Assembly: GCA_045106295.1 (NCBI GenBank)
Contig: JBGCEI010000192.1
Coordinates: 1 to 25,937, forward strand
DNA length: 25,937 nucleotides
From: WTJX01 sp045106295
GTDB lineage: Bacteria > Bacteroidota > Bacteroidia > Cytophagales > JAAEPT01
Direction of reading: 5' to 3'
This document shows positions 1 through 6,785 of this stretch, piece after piece (the first letter of the stretch is position 1; each line of letters opens with the position of its first letter). Both the position numbers and the translations under genes were made by a program. The notes under the pieces are model-generated. The model saw only the letters and a program-made list of their open reading frames with translations. It ran no database searches and was not told the origin of the DNA.

Positions 1-594
1 CGCATTATGTCTTCCAACATCTTCTTGTAGATCTATTAGCGTACCGTTAGAATCAAACAAACCAGCTGCATGAATACCTCCTGTATTTTCAAAAACAGAT
101 TGATTGTTTCTAAGAATACCTGGAAGTGAATAAAGTATTGAAGAGTTAAAGACTGGTTGATTAGGAATAGGAGGGTATTTTATAGCTGTTTCTAAAAGAT
201 CAATAGATGCTTTACCACATACTCCACAACTACTGGTTGTATAAAAATGCCTGCTTAGTTTATTGAAATCTAATTCTACAGTAGGTTGTAAACTTATTTT
301 TACACTATTTGACGTTCCTTTTAGTTTTGATTTCAATCCACCACAGTGGGTAATATCTCGAATTTCTGAATAGGAATGAATGATTCCTTCTGTAAACAAA
401 AAACCACTAGCTAATAAAAAATCAGCTCCTGGTGTACGCATGGTAATAGCGAGGTTACGAGTTTCTCTTTGGGAATCAGGACCGAATTCTATCTTTATCT
501 CTAAAGGTTCTTCTACTGCTAAACTATCCTCTTGGTGGAGTAAGTCTTCAGCAGTCAGTTTAGTGATTTGTAGTTGTTTAATACCTTTTACCAT
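1..594 (-). CDS. fdhD: FdhD, formate dehydrogenase accessory sulfurtransferase (3' part beyond window)
   Basis: I read this open frame by reverse-complementing the left edge. It gives 198 codons without a stop from an ATG at 594 and continues past base 1. FdhD moves sulfur from a cysteine desulfurase to the molybdenum or tungsten cofactor of formate dehydrogenases. The translation shows the family signatures: TSSCGVCGKAS, with C123 and C126 forming the CxxC sulfur-transfer loop; TGGIHAAGLF near residues 171-180; and DVGRHNA at the truncated end. Complete FdhD proteins are usually about 260-280 residues, so roughly the last quarter is missing. It lies 62 bases downstream of ruvX on the same strand and may be the last gene of the pfkA cluster or have its own promoter. 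No formate dehydrogenase subunit is visible. The identification is firm; the start codon is less so, because no clear ribosome binding site precedes it. Confidence 0.9.
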   Translation of the reverse strand, partial: MVKGIKQLQITKLTAEDLLHQEDSLAVEEPLEIKIEFGPDSQRETRNLAITMRTPGADFLLASGFLFTEGIIHSYSEIRDITHCGGLKSKLKGTSNSVKISLQPTVELDFNKLSRHFYTTSSCGVCGKASIDLLETAIKYPPIPNQPVFNSSILYSLPGILRNNQSVFENTGGIHAAGLFDSNGTLIDLQEDVGRHNA

Positions 595-656
595 CAATAC
601 AATAAAGATAGTGTATTCGTACTAAAAAAAAGGAGGCTTATTTTACCTTAAAAGGA

Positions 657-1070
657 CTATTTTTTTGCATTCATAAAGGATTGCAGAATAATCGTAGCAC
701 TTAGTTTATCTACTAATTCTTTATTTTGACGAGCTTTTTTCTTTAGACCACCTTCTATCATAGCAGAAAAAGCTAGTTTTGAGGTATAGCGTTCGTCAGC
801 TAAGTGGAGTGTGATATTGGGGAATATTTTTTCCAATTTTCGTTTAAAACCAACAACATGCTGTGTCGAATGAGTGTCGGAACCATCTAAACGGGTGGGC
901 ATACCTAATACAATAGCTTCTACTTCTTCTTGTTTGAAATAAGCAGTTAAATAATTTAAAATGTCTTTCGAATGGATTGTATCTAAAGGAGAAGCTATTA
1001 ATTGTAAAGGGTCAGTAACGGCTAAACCGACTCTCTTAGTTCCATAGTCTATGGCTATGATTCGCGCCAT
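657..1070 (-). CDS. ruvX: RuvX/YqgF family putative pre-16S rRNA nuclease / Holliday junction resolvase-like protein
   Basis: This 137-residue protein has the usual length and layout of the YqgF/RuvX RNase H-fold family, which matures the 5' end of 16S rRNA and was earlier described as a Holliday junction resolvase. Visible signatures are AIDYGTKRVG at the N-terminus (acidic residue D8), VLGMP near residue 54-58, ADERYTS with E93, and D121 in the C-terminal helix (LVDKLSA). These acidic residues are the expected metal-binding catalytic set. Its ATG shares one base with the stop codon of the upstream hemerythrin-like gene (TAATG), which indicates translational coupling. The family and function in rRNA processing are well established. 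Confidence 0.95.
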   Translation of the reverse strand: MARIIAIDYGTKRVGLAVTDPLQLIASPLDTIHSKDILNYLTAYFKQEEVEAIVLGMPTRLDGSDTHSTQHVVGFKRKLEKIFPNITLHLADERYTSKLAFSAMIEGGLKKKARQNKELVDKLSATIILQSFMNAKK

Positions 1071-1789
1071 TAATTAAGAAAAGAATTCTTTTTAACTAGC
1101 GAGAGAAACTGATTCTCTAATTGTAATGCTTTAGGGAAAAGGATGGTGTCTTCTATTTTAGCGTGATGTGCTAAAAATGAATCAAAATCGGATAGTGCTG
1201 ATAAAATGATTTTTTCTTTAATTGAATCAGTTGGTAAAATAAAGTTGTTGGTTAATTCTCTAACTCCTTTTAATTCATCTTCATGTAAATGTTCCAATGC
1301 ATGAGAGCTGATATTCTGCTGAGAATATGGGTTGGTCAAGAGAGAAGTATCAGGTTCATTTAATTGAAGAATGTATTTAAATAACGTCTCTTCTTCTTCA
1401 AAAATATGATGGATAAAATCTTCTACGAATAAAGGGAAGATTAATTTCAGGTCTTTAATCCAAGAAGCAGAAATAGGCGTTTCTTCTATTAAGTGAACAA
1501 TAAAAGGAAGTTTATTTTTAATTAAATAGCGATGTACTTCAACCAAATGAGCAATCAATTCTTGTATTGAAGTAGAGGGATTAACCTGATTCGTTCTAAA
1601 CGAGTCAATGTAAGCTACTTTACTGGTAACTAGGTTTTTTTGTATGTTTTGATTTGAATAGAACCGTTCAGGGCTAAGGTCTACTTGTGGTAATGGGTTT
1701 ATTCCTAGTGAAAACAAAGCTTCGCCTACCGCAATAGTATGTTCTATTACGGTACCGATTGTGCTATTTTGAGTAAGAATAGATTTCAT
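1070..1789 (-). CDS. RIC/YtfE/ScdA-like di-iron hemerythrin-domain protein with a cysteine-less N-terminal domain
   Basis: This 239-residue protein resembles the RIC family (repair of iron centres; YtfE, ScdA, DnrN), di-iron proteins that help cells recover iron-sulfur clusters after nitrosative or oxidative damage. The ligand pattern of YtfE can be laid out: H86 (VEVHRYL), H128 and E132 (HHIFEEEE), H169 in the EHLHEDE segment, and H209 and E213 (HHAKIEDTILFP). The four-residue His-to-Glu spacings match the family. Residues 10-50 resemble the DUF542/ScdA_N domain, but the usual Cys-Cys after GI(D/N) is absent; GINPLPQVDL is read instead. The gene begins 3 bases after the pfkA stop and overlaps ruvX by one base, so it sits inside an operon. 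Fold assignment is fairly secure. The role in Fe-S repair is inferred, and oxygen or NO sensing are alternatives. Confidence 0.75.
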   Translation of the reverse strand: MKSILTQNSTIGTVIEHTIAVGEALFSLGINPLPQVDLSPERFYSNQNIQKNLVTSKVAYIDSFRTNQVNPSTSIQELIAHLVEVHRYLIKNKLPFIVHLIEETPISASWIKDLKLIFPLFVEDFIHHIFEEEETLFKYILQLNEPDTSLLTNPYSQQNISSHALEHLHEDELKGVRELTNNFILPTDSIKEKIILSALSDFDSFLAHHAKIEDTILFPKALQLENQFLSLVKKNSFLN

Positions 1790-1792
1790 TAG

Positions 1793-2776
1793 TTACAAAA
1801 TACGACCATTTAATATTTCTACCAAACGAACTAGCTCTACATTTAGAGGTTTTTCTTTTTCGATAGCATCAGTAAGTGAGGTATAATGTAGTTTTTTGTT
1901 GATAATCCCCACCATTACTTTTGTTTTATCTGCTAGTAAGCCTTCTACAGCAGCAACACCAAGTCTACTAGCTAATACCCTATCCGACGTACTAGGACTT
2001 CCTCCTCGTTGAATATGTCCAAGCATAGTCACTCTGATATCATGGTCAGGTAAGGCTTGTTTGGTCTTGTCACCTAATTCTTGAGCATAACCAGGGGTGT
2101 GTCCTTCAGCAACCACAATAATATGTGAAAACTTTACTTCACCGTCTTCGCTTGCTATTATTCGTTTAATTACTCCTTCTGCGGGGACTCTGTTTTCAGG
2201 AATGATAGCCATCTCAGCACCGCCTGCAATAGCAGAACGCACAGCAATATGACCAGTATTTCTACCCATTACCTCAATAAAAAAGATTCTGTCGTGTGCA
2301 TCGGCAGTGTCTCTGATCTTGTCAATGGCATCTAGAGCTGTATTTACTCCTGTATCGTACCCAATAGTGAAATCTGTACCAAATAAGTCGTTGTCTATTG
2401 TTCCTGGTACACCAATTGTAGGGATGTCGTACTCTTCACTAAATATTTTTAAACCTGTAAATGTTCCGTCTCCACCTATTCCAATTAACCCTTCTATGCC
2501 ATTGTCTTGTAATTGTTGGTAAGCTTTTTTTCTTCCTTCTTTTGTTCTAAAAGCTTCACTTCTAGCGGACTTAAGGATAGTACCTCCTTTTTGAATAATG
2601 TTACTGACAGACCTACCATCTAATGGAATGAAATTCCCATTAATTAGCCCATCATATCCTCTTAAAACACCATGTACGTCTAGTTCATAGTGATTAGCAC
2701 AACGAACAACTGCTCTAATACAAGCATTCATTCCAGGGGCGTCTCCTCCTGAGGTTAAAACTGCGATTTTCTTCAT
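1793..2776 (-). CDS. pfkA: 6-phosphofructokinase, ATP-dependent (PfkA)
   Basis: This enzyme phosphorylates fructose 6-phosphate to fructose 1,6-bisphosphate, the committed step of glycolysis. The 327-residue length is typical of bacterial PfkA. Motifs in order are AVLTSGGDAPGMN at the N-terminus (nucleotide loop), GIGGDGTFTG (G102-D103-G104), PGTIDNDLFGTD with catalytic D128 and D130, and the fructose-6-phosphate region MGRNTG. Glycine at position 104 and glycine at 133 (where PPi-dependent enzymes carry Asp and Lys) argue for ATP as the phosphoryl donor. It is the first gene of a tight minus-strand cluster with the RIC-like gene and ruvX. The 233 bases upstream separate it from a divergent carbonic anhydrase-like gene. 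Confidence 0.96.
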   Translation of the reverse strand: MKKIAVLTSGGDAPGMNACIRAVVRCANHYELDVHGVLRGYDGLINGNFIPLDGRSVSNIIQKGGTILKSARSEAFRTKEGRKKAYQQLQDNGIEGLIGIGGDGTFTGLKIFSEEYDIPTIGVPGTIDNDLFGTDFTIGYDTGVNTALDAIDKIRDTADAHDRIFFIEVMGRNTGHIAVRSAIAGGAEMAIIPENRVPAEGVIKRIIASEDGEVKFSHIIVVAEGHTPGYAQELGDKTKQALPDHDIRVTMLGHIQRGGSPSTSDRVLASRLGVAAVEGLLADKTKVMVGIINKKLHYTSLTDAIEKEKPLNVELVRLVEILNGRIL

Positions 2777-2844
2777 TTCTTTCTTTTCTATCTGGCTACA
2801 ATTTTACTGAAAAAAACGTTCTCAAAGAAGTTTGTGGATAGATT

Positions 2845-2863
2845 AATTGTATTGATTACAATT
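2845..2863. promoter_or_regulatory. Dyad in the pfkA / LCIB-like intergenic region
   Basis: The divergent intergenic region contains a perfect 7-base inverted repeat AATTGTA-N5-TACAATT, the size of a dimeric regulator site. It lies 69 bases upstream of the pfkA start and about 150 bases upstream of the rightward gene. It is AT-rich, so chance is a real alternative. I found no convincing TTG/TAnnTTTG promoter pair on either strand between 2777 and 3009; nothing else stands out there. Confidence 0.25.
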
Positions 2864-3009
2864 GCTTAATAGTTAGTGTAAGACTTAGTCTCAATTATTA
2901 TTTAATGAAATCTCTTTTTTTATCTAATTCATTTTTTCATACTTTGTATCTCAAGGTTAACAGTAGGTGGTTAGTTAGCTAAACTTGTAATATTTAACAT
3001 AAAACTCAA

Positions 3010-3741
3010 ATGACATCATTTAAAGAAGCATTAGATTTTCATTTTCCGGGTAGCTTACCTATGAAAGAGTATATGGCTAGAACCTATGATTTGTTCACTA
3101 AATATGGGTTTGACGATGATAATACATTTGCGTGTGTAAGTGCCTGTAGAGATGAAATCACTATGCCTTTGTTAGAGGAAACGGATAAAGTGTGGGGAGA
3201 GGTATTTAATTTTTCTAGTCTAGCAGGCTCTCTTACGTTAGGGAAAACAGGGTTTGCTGCAGCATCCTCACATGCTCCAATAATAGATGGATTAGAGCGT
3301 TACGCATTTATAGCGATGCCACATATTGCTATTAGTGCTAAAGGAGAAGTAGGTATTGTTTATAGAGACGGCAGGTCTGCACCATCTCATGCGTGTGGTG
3401 CATTAGATGCTATTGTTTCTGAAATTAATGGAGGTAAACTTCAACTTCAGTTGGATATGGATGATATTGAACAAAGCATATTGAAAACTAAAATATTTGA
3501 GAAATTAACCTATGGTGATAAACCAAATTTAGTAGAGATTACTAAAATTACTCATGATATCATTAAAGAAGATTTAGAACGAATAATTGAGGTGTCCGAT
3601 AAAGAACCGTTTGATTATGCTGTGATGACAGGTGTGATGATTCATGGTCCAAATGAAACAAATTATGTGTATCCTCAAACTTGTTATGCCATAACATCTG
3701 ATGATAGAGCGAATAAAAAGCATTTGTCTCTTAATGTGTAA
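3010..3741 (+). CDS. LCIB-family (limiting-CO2-inducible B) carbonic anhydrase-like protein
   Basis: This 243-residue protein resembles the LCIB/LCIC family known from green algae, diatoms and some bacteria. Members fold like beta-carbonic anhydrases, and some hydrate CO2 using a Cys-His-Cys zinc site. Conserved blocks seen here are SACRDEI (C46, R47, D48), LGKTGFAAASSHAP (about residues 77-90), MPHIAIS with H105, KGEVGIVYRDG, and SAPSHACGAL with C129. C46, H105 and C129 are the plausible zinc ligands, and D48/R47 the usual catalytic partners. There is no signal peptide, so it should be cytoplasmic. It is divergent from pfkA and stands alone as a transcription unit, with the toxin-antitoxin pair 129 bases downstream. 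Family assignment rests on recalled motif similarity. Activity is inferred, because not all family members are active. Confidence 0.75.
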   Translation: MTSFKEALDFHFPGSLPMKEYMARTYDLFTKYGFDDDNTFACVSACRDEITMPLLEETDKVWGEVFNFSSLAGSLTLGKTGFAAASSHAPIIDGLERYAFIAMPHIAISAKGEVGIVYRDGRSAPSHACGALDAIVSEINGGKLQLQLDMDDIEQSILKTKIFEKLTYGDKPNLVEITKITHDIIKEDLERIIEVSDKEPFDYAVMTGVMIHGPNETNYVYPQTCYAITSDDRANKKHLSLNV

Positions 3742-3870
3742 TTTATAAAGTGTCAAACTTTTTTTTGGCTTCTAATTAGCAATATTGTGCAGCCATTTTT
3801 TTTTTAGAAATGAAACTAAAACGTACTAAGAAAATGTTAAATTTACTGAAGGCATTAAAAGAATAATGAT

Positions 3871-4065
3871 ATGAAAGGAATCCGTTACATAACAGATGCA
3901 GAAGATAAGAGGACTGCTGTTGTGATTGATTTAAAGATGATCGAAAACAACGAAGAAGACCTGTATGATTTTATTGATGTATTAGTTGCAGAAAGCCGGA
4001 AAGGTGATGAAGTAATTAGTTGGGAAGAAGCGAAAGAAATATTGAAGAAGGAAGGGAAACTGTAG
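3871..4065 (+). CDS. RelB/Phd-like type II antitoxin
   Basis: This small acidic protein of 64 residues sits immediately upstream of a RelE-family toxin. That arrangement and size are typical of type II toxin-antitoxin modules, in which the antitoxin binds and neutralises the toxin and represses the operon. The N-terminal part (IRYITDAEDKRTAVVIDL) looks like the short beta/alpha start common in RelB- and Phd-like antitoxins. The C-terminal ISWEEAKEILKKEG is a charged helix of the kind that wraps the toxin. The stop codon shares one base with the toxin's GTG start. The subfamily cannot be named with confidence from the sequence alone. A 3-base gap separates it from a short leader ORF (3810-3866). 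Confidence 0.8.
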   Translation: MKGIRYITDAEDKRTAVVIDLKMIENNEEDLYDFIDVLVAESRKGDEVISWEEAKEILKKEGKL

Positions 4066-4319
4066 TGTATCAACTTATTATTTTAAAGAAAGCCTTAAAA
4101 GACATCATTAGGTTACCTACTAAAGTCAGTAAAAAAATATCTGCTGCCATAGATGAATTAGTTAATAATCCTCGTCCAGATGGAAGTAAAAAGCTAAAAG
4201 GAGAGAAAGAACATTTATGGCGTATTCGTGTAGGAGACTACCGAATCATTTACCTAGTAGAGGACGAAGTAAAAATAGTAGAGATTCGAAAGGTAGGTCA
4301 TAGAAAAGACATTTATTAA
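4065..4319 (+). CDS. RelE/ParE-superfamily toxin (mRNA interferase-like)
   Basis: RelE-type toxins cleave mRNA in the ribosomal A site. The open frame extends back to a TTG at 4020, but that would overlap the antitoxin by 46 bases. I prefer GTG at 4065, which overlaps the antitoxin stop by one base (TAGTG) and follows a purine-rich GAAGGAAGGG stretch. This gives 84 residues, the usual RelE size. The C-terminal half carries the family pattern: KKLKGEKEHLWRIRVGDYR, IIYLVEDEVKIVEIRKV, and GHRKDIY at the end. The conserved basic residues and terminal tyrosine expected for the active site are present, so the toxin looks intact. A convergent terminator follows. Confidence 0.88.
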   Translation: MYQLIILKKALKDIIRLPTKVSKKISAAIDELVNNPRPDGSKKLKGEKEHLWRIRVGDYRIIYLVEDEVKIVEIRKVGHRKDIY

Positions 4320-4453
4320 TCTGATGGACTCAACGTTTTTTATAGTAGTAGCTCGAATTATTGAATTTTAGTAAAAGGTTAAGGAGGTAAATGATTAGCA
4401 CTTCAGTTGACTAGAGGGTATATACAGGAAAAAGAACATTAGAATATGGTCAT

Positions 4454-4492
4454 AAAAAAAGCTCAGCAGAATTAATTCTGTTGAGCTTTTTT
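4454..4492. terminator. Bidirectional intrinsic terminator between the toxin gene and ppa
   Basis: A 13-base-pair stem with one G-U pair (4461-4473 with 4474-4486, GCTCAGCAGAATT and its partner) has almost no loop beyond the AATT centre. It is flanked by seven A's on the left and six T's on the right. It can therefore end transcription of the rightward toxin operon and of the leftward ppa gene. Confidence 0.85.
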
Positions 4493-4511
4493 AGTTTAAG
4501 GGAAAGTAATT

Positions 4512-5048
4512 CTACTTACCAAATTTTTCCTTGTAATCAACAATGCTTTTCGCAACTATCTCTAGTGCTTTTGCTTTGTTTTGGAAGTCTTCTACTTTTA
4601 CCTCCTTGTTTTCTAGTTTTTTATAATCTTCAAAAAAGTTTCTTAATTCTTTTAAAGAGTGTTCAGGAAGTTCCGTAATGTCATTGATGTGAGAAACACT
4701 CATGTCATTTTCAGCTACAGCAATAATTTTATCGTCTTGCTCTCCTCCATCGATCATTTGCATTACCCCAATTACTTTAGCACTTACTAAACACATAGGT
4801 GTAATGTTAATCTGAGATAATACTAAGATATCTAACGGGTCATTGTCATCACAATACGTTTTAGGAATAAAACCGTAGTTAGCAGGGTAGTACATAGAAG
4901 AGTAAATCACTCTATCTAAAATAAGCATACCAGACTCTTTGTCCAATTCGTATTTTGCTCTTGTGTTTTTAGGTATCTCAATGATTCCAGTTACATATTC
5001 TGGAGCTCTATCTCCAACGTTTATCTCATGCCAAGGATGCGTACTCAT
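4512..5048 (-). CDS. ppa: Inorganic pyrophosphatase, family I
   Basis: This enzyme hydrolyses pyrophosphate to phosphate, pulling biosynthetic reactions forward. The 178-residue protein has the soluble family I layout: GIIEIPKNTRAKYELDKESG near residues 21-40, SMYYPANYGFIP (51-62), the metal-binding signature DNDPLDILV with D68, D70 and D73, and further acidic residues D100 and D105 in the MIDGGEQDDK segment. All are where the E. coli enzyme has its metal ligands. It is monocistronic in appearance: it is bounded on its 3' side by a bidirectional terminator and has two TAnnTTTG elements upstream. It is cytoplasmic, with no signal peptide. The function is secure. Confidence 0.96.
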   Translation of the reverse strand: MSTHPWHEINVGDRAPEYVTGIIEIPKNTRAKYELDKESGMLILDRVIYSSMYYPANYGFIPKTYCDDNDPLDILVLSQINITPMCLVSAKVIGVMQMIDGGEQDDKIIAVAENDMSVSHINDITELPEHSLKELRNFFEDYKKLENKEVKVEDFQNKAKALEIVAKSIVDYKEKFGK

Positions 5049-5076
5049 ATTCTTTTGTGCGATTAAAAATGTTGCT

Positions 5077-5101
5077 CAAACTTATTTTGCCCTCAAAGAT
5101 A
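5077..5101 (-). promoter_or_regulatory. Candidate Bacteroidota -7 elements upstream of ppa
   Basis: Reading leftward, two exact matches to the Bacteroidota -7 box TAnnTTTG occur 28 and 45 bases upstream of the ppa ATG: TAAGTTTG (5084-5077) and TATCTTTG (5101-5094). Neither has a good TTG at the expected -33 distance, so I cannot say which one is used. Confidence 0.4.
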
Positions 5102-5153
5102 TGGAAAAAACAGTTTTTTACTAACTTAAATTACGAAGAAGGATTAGGAACGA

Positions 5154-6668
5154 CTAACAGACTTCTTTTATTTCATGACTTAAATCCTTGTATTTACCAT
5201 CCTCTCCAAACTCACCCATCGTAATTATTTCTTTGAATAAACGAGGCTTAAATACCGGTTTACCCAATAAACAACGGGCACACTCTCTAATTCCCTCTAC
5301 AATAGATGGGTGAGGGTAAATCATATCCGATAAAGCAGCAATCCCTTTATTCATTTGAATTAATAAAGCAACCGCTTGTATGGCACTAGATGCATGCGTT
5401 CCCAATGCACGCATACCTAGTATTTTCATTTCGGCATCGTTGGTAACTAATATCTTAAAGAAACCTTGTTTTACCCCCATTGCTAAAGCCCTAGGGATTG
5501 AGCTGTAATCAATACGAACTACTTTATAACAAATGCCTTTCTTTTGCGCTTCTATCTCGTTCAACCCTACACCAGCGACCTCTGGTTTTAAAAACATAAT
5601 TGTGGAAACGTTATCATAAGTAACCTTTTTTCCAGAAGGGTTAAAAATCAATCGTGTAGCATGCCTACCCTCCAACTCACCCACGTTTACTAAAGACATA
5701 TCCGCAGTAATGTCTCCTACCGCATAGATATTAGGAATCATAGTTTGTGTGTCATCATCTTCTATGTGTCCTCTTTCTGTCAATTCTATTCCCGTTTTTT
5801 CTATCCCTATATTTTCCGTATTAGGTACTCTCCCCACAGAAACTAGTGCCTTTTCTACTTGGTAAACCTTCTTTTCGCCACTTTCATATTCCAGTTCATA
5901 CTCCACCTCTCCGTTTACTATTTCCATTCGGAGTAATTTTGAATTACGATGTATCGTTACTCCATTTCCTTCCAAATTACTCTCAATTACATTCACAATA
6001 TCTTCATCTTCGAATGGAAGAATTCGAGGCGCTTTGTCTATTAAAAATACTTTTGTTCTACCTAGATTAGAAAAAATAGTAGCGTACTCACACCCAATTA
6101 CTCCAGCCCCTAAAATCACCATACTATCCGGCAATCTGTCCCATTTATGCACACCATCACTCGTTACAATTATTTTTTCGTCAATAGGGATATTGGGTAA
6201 ATAACGAGGTCTACTTCCTGTTGCTAGAATAATGTGTTCTGCCCAGATTACTTTTTTTGTACCATCAGTAGCCGTGATTTCTACTTCATTTTTAGATAAA
6301 AAACGACCTGTCCCATACGATAGCGTAAAAAGGTCTTTGTACTCATCGTCAGTAGTTAATAAATCTAAATGTTTTTCCAGTTGGTGCGCACGCTCATTTA
6401 CTGCAGAGTTAAGCTCTTTCTGTACATCCTTGTATCGGTACTGGAAATTATCAAAAGAAGAAAGTTTTACCATTTTTTGGCGTGTAGTCGCTACATCCTT
6501 CGCCAACTCCCACATTGCTTTAGATTGAAAAGCACCATTGTAAAGCCCTGCACCTCCAATTTTTTCTTTTTCTATTAGAATAGTTTTCTTTTTGAAATCC
6601 ATGGCTCTCATTGCTGCAGAATATCCAGCAGGTCCACCACCTATTACACATAGTTCGTACTTTTCCAT
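5154..6668 (-). CDS. Dihydrolipoamide dehydrogenase-like flavoprotein lacking the redox cysteine pair
   Basis: This 504-residue protein has the full architecture of class I pyridine nucleotide-disulfide oxidoreductases (lipoamide dehydrogenase, glutathione reductase, SthA). It has an FAD site GGGPAG (10-15), a central NAD(P) Rossmann motif MVILGAGVIGCEYA, a second FAD segment IYAVGDITADMSLV, and a C-terminal dimerisation domain. The redox-active segment normally read GGTCLNVGCIPSK is here GGAGLYNGAFQSK, so both cysteines are replaced (G41 and A46). The C-terminal His-Glu dyad region is kept as PHPSIVEG. It therefore cannot do classical disulfide exchange. A hydride-transferring role such as transhydrogenase or quinone/other acceptor reductase is possible, but the substrate is unknown. 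It has an extended C-terminus with several cysteines (CARC and a terminal C). It stands alone between ppa and the K+ channel. Confidence 0.85.
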   Translation of the reverse strand: MEKYELCVIGGGPAGYSAAMRAMDFKKKTILIEKEKIGGAGLYNGAFQSKAMWELAKDVATTRQKMVKLSSFDNFQYRYKDVQKELNSAVNERAHQLEKHLDLLTTDDEYKDLFTLSYGTGRFLSKNEVEITATDGTKKVIWAEHIILATGSRPRYLPNIPIDEKIIVTSDGVHKWDRLPDSMVILGAGVIGCEYATIFSNLGRTKVFLIDKAPRILPFEDEDIVNVIESNLEGNGVTIHRNSKLLRMEIVNGEVEYELEYESGEKKVYQVEKALVSVGRVPNTENIGIEKTGIELTERGHIEDDDTQTMIPNIYAVGDITADMSLVNVGELEGRHATRLIFNPSGKKVTYDNVSTIMFLKPEVAGVGLNEIEAQKKGICYKVVRIDYSSIPRALAMGVKQGFFKILVTNDAEMKILGMRALGTHASSAIQAVALLIQMNKGIAALSDMIYPHPSIVEGIRECARCLLGKPVFKPRLFKEIITMGEFGEDGKYKDLSHEIKEVC

Positions 6669-6785
6669 TTATACTTTTGAGTTAAGTGTCTTTGTTTGGT
6701 TTGAAGTTACAATTATCTCTGGATTAGTAAAAAAGCTAGACATCAAAAGTGAATAAGTTTTTATTTCTGGTATTAAAAAATTATT

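Noticed and set aside
380..625. An 81-codon plus-strand open frame at the left edge
   Set aside because: It is antisense to fdhD, whose translation has clear family motifs.
4020..4064. Extending the RelE toxin upstream to TTG 4020
   Set aside because: It would overlap the antitoxin by 46 bases; GTG 4065 with a one-base overlap and a purine-rich leader is more likely.
4481..4678. A plus-strand open frame overlapping the terminator and ppa
   Set aside because: It starts inside the terminator stem and is antisense to ppa.
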